The notes beneath the pieces are model-generated. The model was not told the DNA's origin. It made no database searches and saw only the letters and a program-made list of their open reading frames with translations. The translations under genes and the position numbers were made by a program. From contig JAJNNY010000006.1 of assembly GCA_022453515.1 (NCBI GenBank), forward strand, positions 744,001 through 808,000: a stretch of 64,000 nucleotides of DNA, given 5' to 3'. Positions 54,936 to 64,000 of this stretch are shown one piece after another (the first letter of the stretch is position 1; each line of letters begins with the position of its first letter). This DNA comes from Astrocystis sublimbata. Its lineage: Eukaryota > Ascomycota > Sordariomycetes > Xylariales > Xylariaceae.

Positions 54936-55109
54936 GGGCCACATCTGCGCAGTCGAGCTCAGAGGAACTTCAAATGAGAGCAGTAAAACAGGAAGAGAGG
55001 CCTAGGACGTAGAACTTTGTAAAGTACGCCTACCTCCACCAAGTCAGACTCGGCCCATCATCTAAATATCTGATATTGTTTTGTACAAACTCACGATCGC
55101 CGTTCCAAC

Positions 55110-56962
55110 ATGGCTCCTCTTGACCTCAATAATGTCCAAGGCGACATCCTGTCAGTGCATCAGACCATCTTCACTTGCGGTAGACTAACACTAGTGAACA
55201 GAGAGGGCCTGGGTAAGAAGAATCAATGCTTCTTCTTCTTCCGCCTCAAGGCAGGCCAGGCATCCCACTTTCGCAACCACTTGCGATCATTTGTACCAGT
55301 CATAACGACCACGATCCAAGCCAAAAAATTCCACGAGACCATCAAAGCGGCCAAGAAAGAAGCGGCGAATCAGGGAAAGCAATGCGCCTTGATTGAGAAC
55401 AGTGGCGTAAACATCGCCTTCTCAAAGAAGGGGCTTGTTGCTGTTAGTCAATGCATACATAACCCACTCACTGCAAACAGGATAGTCAGGCGCTGATATA
55501 TTGTCACTCACTAGCTTGGAATCACGGACGACATCGGAGACGCCAGCTTTGAACAAGGAATGCTCAAAGATGCCGGCGACCTCGGCGACGACCTCGCAGA
55601 TTGGGATGCTAACTTCAAGAAAGACATCCACGGCGTGTTTATAATTGCCGCGAATAGCTTGGCCGTTTCTGAAAAGACCATCCTCAGCATCAAGAAGACT
55701 TTCAGGATGGGCAACAAGGATGCGTCAATTGAAGAAGTCACACGCATCATGGGTCACACTAGGCCTGGAGCTGAGGATGGCCATGAGCAGTAAGCACCCC
55801 CTTGGTGTTGCTTTGTATCGTCAGAGCCCCGCACTGACATATGGCAATGGGCAGCTTTGGTTTCAATGATGGACTTACTCAACCGGCCGTCCAGGGCGTG
55901 GATGCGGGTGTCATCTCTGAGCCAACTGTGAAGCCTGTCCGCCAGGGAGTGATCTTACTGGGTCGTGAAGGTGACGACGGCCTGGTAGCTGGTGGTAGCA
56001 ACGACCCCCAGGGTGTCAAGCGTCCGCCATGGGCGCTGGACGGAAGCCTCCTCGCCTTCCGTTATCTCAAGCAGCTTGTGCCCGAGTTTGACGCGTTCCT
56101 GGAGGCGAACTCCTTGCCAGGCAAGGCGGATCTCCTTGGGGCGCGTCTCGTCGGACGATGGAAAAGCGGTAGGTGTCTCGCCGACAAATGAGCTTTTCAA
56201 CACGAAAGGCATGGACTCAAGTGTTAATGCTCTTTAGGTGCGCCGGTCGACCTTACGCCCGAGCACGACAACCCAGAGTTTGCTCACCGTCAGGACTTCC
56301 GCTTTGACCAAAAGAACCAGGAGCGTTGCCCTTTCGCCGCACACGTACGGAAGACAAACCCTCGCTCAGACTTGCCCCCAGGAGGCACTGAGATCCGCCG
56401 CAGTGAGTCCAATCAAGAACCAACTCATTCCAATTCATAAACCGGAGAGCTGACCGACGTCGATCATTGCAGTCATCCGTCGCGGTATTACCTTCGGGCC
56501 TGAAGTGACACCGGAAGAGAACAAGATGAAGAAGAGCTCCCCCGAGGCGAAACTGGAGCGTGGCCTGCTCTTCGCCTGCTACCAGAGCAACCTACGAAAT
56601 GGATTCCATTTTATGCAGCAGAGTAAGTAGACTTTCAGTTGAAGCGGAATACCGTGAGTAGGTATGGGTGCTAAAGCGCGACTTTGCTCTTAGGCTGGGC
56701 GAATAACAAGAACTTTCCACCCACGGATAAATCCGATCCGAAAGTCGACACACCTGGTATCGACCCCATCATCGGTGTTGGGCCAGATGGATTACGGTCC
56801 ATGGTGGGGGCCAACCCAGATCTGATGGCGTCGAATGAGACGCTGAACTTCGCCGCGAAATGGGTTATCCCACGTGGTGGAGAATACTTCTTCGTGCCCT
56901 CGATTTCAGTGCTGAAGACTACGCTCGCTGCACCTGGCCGCGCCGGCGACGGTGAGCTCTGA
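55110..56962 (+). CDS. DyP-type haem peroxidase
   Basis: Seven exons (55110-55150, 55202-55442, 55515-55789, 55855-56168, 56238-56402, 56473-56622, 56694-56962) give 484 aa, usual for fungal dye-decolorising peroxidases. The distal motif FGFNDGLTQPA carries the catalytic Asp of GxxDG, PFAAHVRKTNPR carries the proximal haem His, and IIRRGITFG the distal Arg. These enzymes use H2O2 to oxidise dyes, phenols and sometimes lignin-like compounds. The start MAPLDLNNVQGDIL is the family N-terminus. There is no signal peptide, so this member is probably intracellular. Intron 1 (51 nt, GTCAGT...AACAG) is stop-free and in frame; the spliced form ILEGLGKKNQCFFFF matches the family. A TATA box lies about 180 bp upstream. 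Confidence 0.92.
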
Positions 56963-57498
56963 AATGCTAACTTGAGATACCTACCTACATTAGGTACTTA
57001 GAGGTATAGCATCTGAAGGTTTCGGTTTATGACTGTTTTATCCAAGATAAGATCATGGCTCCACGGGAGGTGAGACCAGGTTAAACTACTACTCTTTATC
57101 TTCCTATTTTACTTGAATACATACCTCGCTACGAAAACACGAACCCTGTAGATGTACGATGACACTACGCACTTGGATGTTTTAAACCGTTTGCCCGTTC
57201 CGTCCAGTTCCTCGCTTTCGGCTAGCTCTTCTTCGTGGCACCCCCTCAACACTTAATTATTAATGGGCGCCTTTGTCTCTGTTGAGAAATATCAGCTGAG
57301 GGGACGAAGAGCGGGGTTCTGCCATTCTGTTCACATAATGGCGGCTCAATTGAGCTTCCGTGTTACGTGATCCGTAAGGTTGGGCATGTTGATTAATAAA
57401 GCCAACAACAATTGCATAATTATAACATATAACACGCCGTACGACCGCATCACACCCGGCGCCAATCAGTTCCATCAACAACCCAAACTTAGATCAAA
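56963..57498. other. Intergenic region
   Basis: About 535 bp between two co-oriented genes. It has TACCTACCTACATTAGGTAC at 56979-56998 and a CAACAA-rich leader before the next ATG. Nothing else seen. Confidence 0.5.
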
Positions 57499-58340
57499 AT
57501 GTCTAAGCCCTACATCCTCCTTGCCACCGGCTCGTTCGCCATGGCGTCGTTGTACGACGATTTCGTGGCCCGAGTCAAAGCCCGCGGATACGACATGAGA
57601 GCACTGCAACTGGCGACTGTTGGACTTGCTCCCGGCAAAGGGAGAGACACGCCCCCGGCCACCTTGTACGATGACGCCGCTTTGATTGCCAAAGAAGTCG
57701 AGATCCTTGCGGATGCGGGCAGAGAAGTCGTCCTGGTTGCCCATTCTTACGGCGGCATGCCGGCGACTGAAAGCACCAAGGGCCTCACTGTAAAGGAAAG
57801 ACAGAAACAAGGGAAGAAGGGTGGCATCGTAAGGCTTGCATATATGACGGTCATCTTGACCAGCCCCGGATATAATTCGGTCGATTGTTTGCCCCCTTCG
57901 GACGATGGCCCGATGACGCTACCAGACGTGAGTACAGGGCGAATTGACGGCCACCCCTCGCAATGAACATGTTGCTGACCACATTGTTGTAGGAGGATGG
58001 ATGGTTTCACTTTGTAGACCCCGAACATAGTGCTAGCAAGACCTTCTCGGATTTATCTAAGGAGGACGGTCTGCGTTGGCAATCGCAATTTGCGCTGCAT
58101 TCCGCTGTGTCCTTCACGAATACACTGACCCATCCCGGATACAAGGATGTTCCAGTATCCTACCTCTTATGCGAGGAAGATGTCGTCATATCTGCGGAAA
58201 CTCAGAGGAAGGAGATTGAGATGATAGAACAGGAGACAGGGACGAAAGTGGATGTCACGAGCATCCAGGCCGGGCATGTGCCGCTTTGCAGTGTCCCCGA
58301 GATGGTTGTTGACTGGATATTGCAGGCTGTTCACGCATAG
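57499..58340 (+). CDS. Alpha/beta hydrolase (AB_hydrolase_6-like)
   Basis: Two exons, 57499-57927 and 57993-58340, give 258 aa. The nucleophile elbow is VLVAHSYGGMPAT (Ser in HSYGG). The acid is likely Asp in LLCEEDVVI, and the catalytic His is in IQAGHVPLCS. The N-terminal strand PYILLATGSF replaces the more common VLVHGA. It resembles fungal and plant small hydrolases or esterases (salicylate-esterase or methylesterase-like fold) often found beside secondary-metabolism genes, though no such cluster is present here. It has no signal peptide. The intron has a GTGAGT donor and TTGTAG acceptor. It follows the DyP gene in the same direction. The substrate is unknown. Confidence 0.85.
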
Positions 58341-58935
58341 TGATCGCGATTATTGTACAAGTTACTCAATATAAATGACTCCCTAGGTATTTAGGCTGGC
58401 TATATGGCAGTCTGTATATCTGACCTTTGTGTCCACCCAACTCAGATACGGGCGTCTAAACGCTACCAACGATGGACGCAGAACAGGGTAAAGCAAAGTA
58501 CCTACGTAGTTACGCAATCGTACAGTATAGTCATTAGGTAAACACTGGCCGGCTGCCTCCCAATCCTCATCTCGAGTTCACGTCTACTGCCAATGTCATT
58601 AGGTATTATCAAGCCTCCGGACTCGGATCGGCCCCCCCTCTACCAGGATCCATCTCGTCTTGTACATCCCATTCGCCTATTCAGTTGGTCATGTTGTTTG
58701 TTGTTCGCCTGACTAAGTGACATAATTGTCCATAGCCGAGAGACCATGAGGGAGGAATTAAAGAGCCAGGGGTCTGGGATGAGGGTCAACATGACTACAG
58801 CTCACCCAATCCGCCGCGTAGGGACCGCTAGTTGGATACTATCGACAATTCGATGAGTTTAGTTGTTCGACTTGTTCGACTGTCCAAGGTCCAATGAGCC
58901 GCAGTCTAGGTAAGCAAATAGCAGCGTGGTCTTAT
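58341..58935. other. Intergenic region between convergent genes
   Basis: About 595 bp containing both 3' ends. It has repeated GTTGTTCGACTTGTTCGACTG near 58861-58881. Nothing else seen. Confidence 0.5.
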
Positions 58936-61900
58936 CTATCCTGACTCATCTCGTCCACCATCGCCATTGGCATTCGAAGCCGCCTGGCTGGTAGACTCTA
59001 CTCCGTTGCTTTCCTTGCCCTTGCCAGTGTCTAGATTTCTCCTACCCGAGTTTCGTGCAACGTTATTAGACCTAGGCTCTTGCCCCTTCCCGTTTGTCTT
59101 GCCCTTTACCCTCGCTGTCATCACATCGCCACCAACCTGCAACTTCCTCAACGCCCTCTTGATCCCCTGCAGTCGTTCCTTCTCTAATATCAACATACCA
59201 CGTGCGTAGTCCCTGATCGCCTGCTTTCCCATCCGCTCATGCATGACCTGCCAACCCGCCAGTTCGCTCGCGACCGTCTGCTGTGTATACCTTAGCTCCT
59301 TTGAGAGCTCCTCCAACTCCATCTGTCCCCTTCTTGCCTTCTCCTCCTTCTCTTCGTTGATGCGCTGCCGTGTCTCGTCGAGGAGGCCGAGCGGCCACCT
59401 GGTGGAGCGTGAAACAGAGTTGTAGTTGCGTTTGATGGCCTCGCTAGCGATGTTGATGCGGGAGATGAGAGTCGGTGGTCGTAGGAGCGCCGCGAGCAGG
59501 GCTTGGATCGTAGACTGTAGTGCGAGGACTGATGTGTGAAGGATCTGCGGTGGACTTGTAGCGGCAGGCGCAAGTGTGCTGATGTATGTCTCAACTGCGG
59601 AGATGTGAGTGTGCGGTAAGAACGCGAGCTTGGGCACGATGCGGGACACTAAGCATGCGGCATCATAGATGTCTAAGTTGAAAATTAGCATGCAACTTGT
59701 GGATGCCCAGGATATTGAACGTACCATTTGCGGTGACGGCCACCGTGTTAACCCGCCGTGCAAGATTCTTTGTGGCGTAGTTGAGGGCGTGAACTGTGTC
59801 GCGAGCGTGACCGACAAATTGCTCCACTTCATGGGTGTCCTGTAATGGTTCTAGTTCGTCTCGTATTTTTTCCACTCTGGTCTCAGCTTTTAGGCGACTG
59901 CGTTGTTCCATCATATCGGCTTGGAGGTCTGGGACAAGGAAAAATTCCCACAGCATTTCATGTGTTGCGAAGGTGGGATGAGACAACATAATACTGAGGA
60001 ACGCATTGGCCCGCATTTGCGTATCTTTCAGAACCGATCGTGATGGCTTAGATGGTATCTGAAAGGCCGATCTTGATCCCGAGACCTTGGGTATCCAGGA
60101 AGCTGGATTTTCCATCACTAGCAGGTTGCTAAGACGCTCAAAGTCGGCCGTCGAACGACGACACGTCGTGACTGTGTAGCAATCGTTATCCGCTGGGGCA
60201 CCTGATTTAAGCACCAGTCTGATCGTAGCATCTTCCACAAAGAACGACCTGACGACGCCAGTGACGCGGCCGTCCACGGCTGGGCTCATTGTAAACAGGG
60301 TAAGATCGTCGATTCGATTGCGGACATCGTCGTCTTTGGCAAGCTCTACAGCTGTTAGGCCACGTGCTTCTCTGATGGCAAAGTCGACCCGCGAGTCAGA
60401 GTACAACACCCGCACCATGTCAAAGCGGCCGTATTTGCTTGCGACCATAAGTGCGGTAAATCTCTTTTCGTTGGTAGCATTCACATCAACGTCGCATTTC
60501 ATGAGAATCTTGGTTGCCAGCTGAGGATCGTTGACAATGTGTAAGAGCGTGTTGCCCTTGCAATCCACGTGGTCATCTAGGTGAAGTGGTTGACCGTCTC
60601 CTTGTGCTTTGGTCGCAGCTTTGAGACCGGCTTGCACCATGTTTGCATAGTCGGTATGGTCATATGACCGACAAAGTGCAAACAATGGCGTCTGGCCGTT
60701 CTTGTCTTTTTGTCGCCAGGGAAGCAGGTTGCCAATCCGAGCGATGAGAGCTGGTGCATGAAAAAGATAGTGAGCAGCACTGCGCCCTCTTACATCTTGA
60801 AGGGCGAGGTATTGTCGAATCTCTTGTTTGGACGCTGACGACATGACAAAATCGAGAATAATGTCAATCAACTCAGTATGCCCCAGTTGTATAGCAGCGT
60901 TAAGTAAGGTCGTATCGTCGTTGTCCGTGTCCTCCAACATCATTTCTTTAGGAAAGAACTCTTCCAATGTTAAGAGATACTTCAAAACTTGCGGCCGCTC
61001 ATTCTGAACAGCCATCATTGGAATGGACTCGCCGAAGGAATCCTGTGTTTGACAAAGACGCTCTACCGAGGTGTCTCCTTCGAGTCCACTACCCAATGTG
61101 ACGATACTACCAGCCCTCGAATGGTAGGAGAACTCGGAGCTACTTGACATGCTGCGTGTATCCATTGCAACCTTTTTCTTCTTCTTCATTGGCGAAGCGG
61201 GGCTGTCGTCCGAAAAATTGTTCTGGAACGGAAACACATGGCTCAAGCCGGATCCTCGAGAGTAGGTTTCGGATGGTTCTGTTGACGACGATGGTCTGGA
61301 AAAGCCATTGAACATACTCCAGTTGACCGAAGGGGGGTGACTCGAAATCGGGGATGCAGTAATCTCGTCGTCCAAAATCGCGCTCGAAGTGGCATCCATC
61401 ATTCTCTTGAGCTCGTCCAGATCGCCTTTGGCCGCGGCGTCCCATAGGGCTTTATTGCGGCGACTTGCTCGCCTCAAGCTACTCGAGTCACCGAAGAGGT
61501 ACGAAAGGACCGCTTCGAATGTGCTCAAAGCGTATCCCATCTCTCCACTGTCGACGTCGTCGATGAAAATGAAATGTTTCATGTACAGTAGTCGCGCCTG
61601 CAGATTCTTGACTCCGGCTCTGATTACAACAAATAACAGGAGCGAGACCAGAGTGTCTGCGTTCACTGTCAGAACGGGTTTCTCCGAGGATGAGGTAGTT
61701 CCATTGCTATTGACTGGTTGCTCGGCCGATTGCGTCGCCGCCCTTACTGTAGCTAGCAGAATCTTCATCATATCCTGAGCGCACGTGGCGTTCGACATTC
61801 CTCGGAACTCGTCGACAGCAATACCGAGCCTGGTGGCGAGTTCGCGTTTCTTTTTGATGCCCCCGTCTATGAAAATTCCTAGTTGCGAAATGTCGATGTA

Positions 61901-63063
61901 CTCGGTCTGCCGTATCTTGGCTTCTAGCTCCTGATCTTGTGGTCGACGGAGTACAGCGAGTCGTGGCCATATCAGATTATGTACATTTTCGGCCACGTAC
62001 CTTTCGATGAGTCGTTCGACCAGCGGCCCAGTTAGTTCTGTTGTGGCGCCAAGCATCGAGAGCTGCTGAGTGTCGACGCCCTGGAAAAGGTCGATGGCGG
62101 TTGTCACAGCCGTCTCCAAAGAAGCACGCATAACATATTCGTCGTCCTCGGCGAAAAAGTTCTCTACTGCGGGCGCATCGCTCTGGCCATCGACGCTGTC
62201 CTGCCGCCGCGGTATGCTGCTCGCCCGCACCTTTTTCATGGCTGCGGCGATCGGGCCATCGGGTGTTGGGTCGGGAATGTGGGCTGCAGAGGGCGGGGGA
62301 GGCAAGGGCTTGTCGAATATGGTATTGAACTCGCTGAAAAGCTTCTCAAGTCCGGTGTGCATCTGCCTCGCGATGTTGGGGAAGTTGTTGAGGAGATCGT
62401 GGAAGCTCTTGATGTCCTTCTTTTTGGGCAGGCTTGCTTCGCCATTCGCAATAGCTGCTGCTTGTCTCACCTCTGCGGCTCGCCTGCTAGCCATGCCGGG
62501 TGTAAAGATGGCGCGAGGGATCTCGATCTCTTCCCATATGCCAACCAAAGGCCTCGATATGTAGTAGACGAGCCACTGACGGGGCTCCATGGCATCGGCA
62601 TGCCAGATGGCATCAGTCAAGAGCTGGGCCTGGGAAAGGGTCTTGAAGCCTAGGGTTACGGTTAGGGGCCGGCGCTTGGGGCGCAAAGACACAGAGACAA
62701 CAGCAGAGGTGCAGGTGGTGACGTACCCTTGTTGCTGTAGACGGAGGCATCCTTGATGACGACGCTGCGGCCGTTGAGGGTGGAATACTGCTTGGCCTTG
62801 CCCCGCCACTCTCTCAGATTGCCGACACCATCCTTCGCTCCGACGGCGGGCGCAGAGCCCGGGATGCGCAGGACATGGCTGCCCAGGAACTCGTCGCTGG
62901 CGACGAGGTCGGAGAGGGGCGAGCCGCTCTCGACTTCGCGGAAGGTGAGGAGGAACTCGGTGGTGGGAACGAGGAGGATATGGTCGTGGATAGGGGTGCA
63001 CTGGGAGACGACGGAGCTTCCGGACTTGAAGAAGGCGGCTAGGAAGGGGTTCAGGGGTTGCAT
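58936..63063 (-). CDS. VPS9-domain protein with ankyrin repeats and PX-like region
   Basis: Three exons (63063-62727, 62649-59725, 59672-58936) give 1332 aa. The likely role is guanine-nucleotide exchange on Rab5/Rab21-class GTPases in endosomal traffic, as for Varp/ANKRD27. The N-terminus MQPLNPFLAAFFKSGSSVV is followed by an LLVPTTEFLLTFRE block. The VPS9 domain spans about 285-490, with NADTLVSLLLFVVIRAGVKN and LLYMKHFIF, the conserved core contacting the GTPase. Ankyrin repeats lie at about 650-885 (DDTTLLNAAIQLGHTELIDI, DKNGQTPLFALC, GNTLLHIVNDPQ, FTALMVASKYGRFDMVRVL). A PX-like module follows at about 890-1050 (YTVTTCRRSTADFERLSNLL), then a helical C-terminus with a coiled coil (EEKEEKARRGQMELEELSKE). 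Splices use GTACGT donors. Confidence 0.9.
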
Positions 63064-64000
63064 TCAGGCAGCTGCTGTGCGCTGTGGCGGGCGGGAAGCC
63101 AGACTGGCATGTAAACAGGTCGGCGGTGTTGCGTGCGACGGGGGTGGGACGGCCGATACGATGGGACGGACTTGTCGTTCATGGGTATGTGCGTGGTGGT
63201 GATATTGCTCAGTATGTACGTGATGATGGGGGAGAGATATGGTGATGGCGATGGCGATGACGATGACGTTCGACGGGCGGAGGATCGCAGGATCGCAGAA
63301 TCGCAGAATCGCAATGGTGAGGGCAGGAATCGCTCGATAAATCGGATAGAGACGGATTGGTGTTTTCAATGGCCACAATTAGTACATCTGCGCAGCTGGT
63401 TCGAAGAGGAGGTTTGCTGGCGACAGGCGCTGGCGAGTTGTTGTTGTTGATGAGATGGGAGTGAGGACAGAAGGCCAGTTGCCAGTCCGAAGTCGACGTC
63501 GCGGCCACAGCTTACCTAGGACCCATACCTTAGGTTAGGTAGGTCAGGTACCTACTTTACCTACAGGCGAGCAGGTAAGGTACTGGACCTTTGGTAGCTG
63601 CTGCCGGCGCATCCATGCTTAGGTGGAGAGCTTGCTGGAGGCAGGTAGGTAAGTACATGCCTGCAGCTGCCTACTGCAGCTGCCGGGGCGCATGGAAATC
63701 TGGGAACGGTGGTGATCTGGGGGCCTGGAGTGACGCCAGACTCCCGTCGCGGCCAGATAACACTTACCTAAGGTAGGGGACTAGGTACCTAAGGCATAGC
63801 GACCCCTAGATCCCTGCCGGCCTAGCGCGGCCCAGACCCCGATCGCCAAGCCCCCACCACCACTTGAAGTTCGTACCAAAAAGCAGAACAATTTCACGTG
63901 AAAGTCTTAGCCATTGGATGGATGGCCTATAACCACCTGCAGGCATCCAAGGCATCCAGGCAAGCCGGGCGCGCCAGCTAAGGTACAATCGATAAATACT
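63064..64000. other. Promoter/intergenic region at right edge
   Basis: About 940 bp upstream of the VPS9 gene. It has GATGGCGATGGCGATGACG and GGATCGCAGGATCGCAGAATCGCAG-type microrepeats (63240-63312) and a dense run of TAGGTA/TACCTA motifs at 63518-63800. No gene supported. Confidence 0.5.

Larger units (their letters stand above)
52331..55109. other. Long intergenic region, divergent promoters
   Basis: About 2.8 kb. It holds the minisatellite at 52724-52860, AT-rich DNA at 53000-53700, and the DyP promoter at the right end. A minus-strand frame (54409-54648) and a plus-strand frame (53088-53333) show nothing recognisable. Confidence 0.5.

Overview
The window is nuclear DNA of a filamentous ascomycete (Pezizomycotina, most likely a Sordariomycete). 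The basis is gene structure: short 50-70 base introns with GT(A/G)NGT donors and CTAAC-type branch sites, long intergenic spaces, fungus-specific families (Clr5-domain protein, LysM secreted protein, Iml2/TTC39 protein, fungal 2OG-oxygenase-like gene), a CCCTAA-type interstitial telomeric tract and an intron-containing tRNA-Glu. I do not name a genus. There is no bacterial, viral or plasmid content and no CRISPR array.

Layout. 0-9 kb: the 5' end of a DUF1774 membrane-protein gene (minus strand, runs off the left edge), a Clr5-domain gene and cysteine dioxygenase. 8.5-9.3 kb: two adjacent inverted repeats, the second enclosing about 68 bp of degenerate CCCTAA repeats. 9.6-12.8 kb: a six-exon HIRAN-SNF2-RING (Rad5/HLTF-like) ATPase gene. 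13.8-22.2 kb: a gene-poor stretch with three secreted-protein genes (two-LysM protein, abundant-type small secreted protein, Cys-rich protein), an unnamed one-TM protein and a decayed GNAT acetyltransferase. 24.5-32.8 kb: housekeeping block of Mpv17/PMP22, phosphoglycerate kinase, SEM1/DSS1 and IML2. 33.3-41.7 kb: a metzincin-type metalloprotease without signal peptide, a short basic hypothetical, a large broken 2OG-Fe(II) oxygenase-like gene and a low-complexity conserved protein. 43.2-48 kb: HD-domain phosphohydrolase, tRNA-Glu(CTC), M20 peptidase and a 2H phosphoesterase. 48.8-52.3 kb: a second SNF2-RING ATPase (Rad5/Rad16 class, nine exons). 55-63 kb: DyP-type peroxidase, alpha/beta hydrolase and a VPS9-ankyrin-PX-like protein.

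The genes do not form one obvious pathway or biosynthetic cluster. Related themes are two RING-inserted SNF2 remodellers for DNA-damage/chromatin work, three secreted candidates of the effector or cell-wall type, and core metabolism (PGK, CDO, M20). Exon boundaries come from splice consensus plus reading-frame and family continuity. Every multi-exon model described as complete sums to a multiple of three. No transcript evidence was available. The most notable observations are the telomere-repeat inverted-repeat element, two unannotated pseudogenes (GNAT and a 2OG oxygenase that has lost its iron ligands), a probable 12-nt microexon in the Clr5 gene, and stop-free introns of length 3n in the cysteine dioxygenase, DyP and Mpv17 genes.
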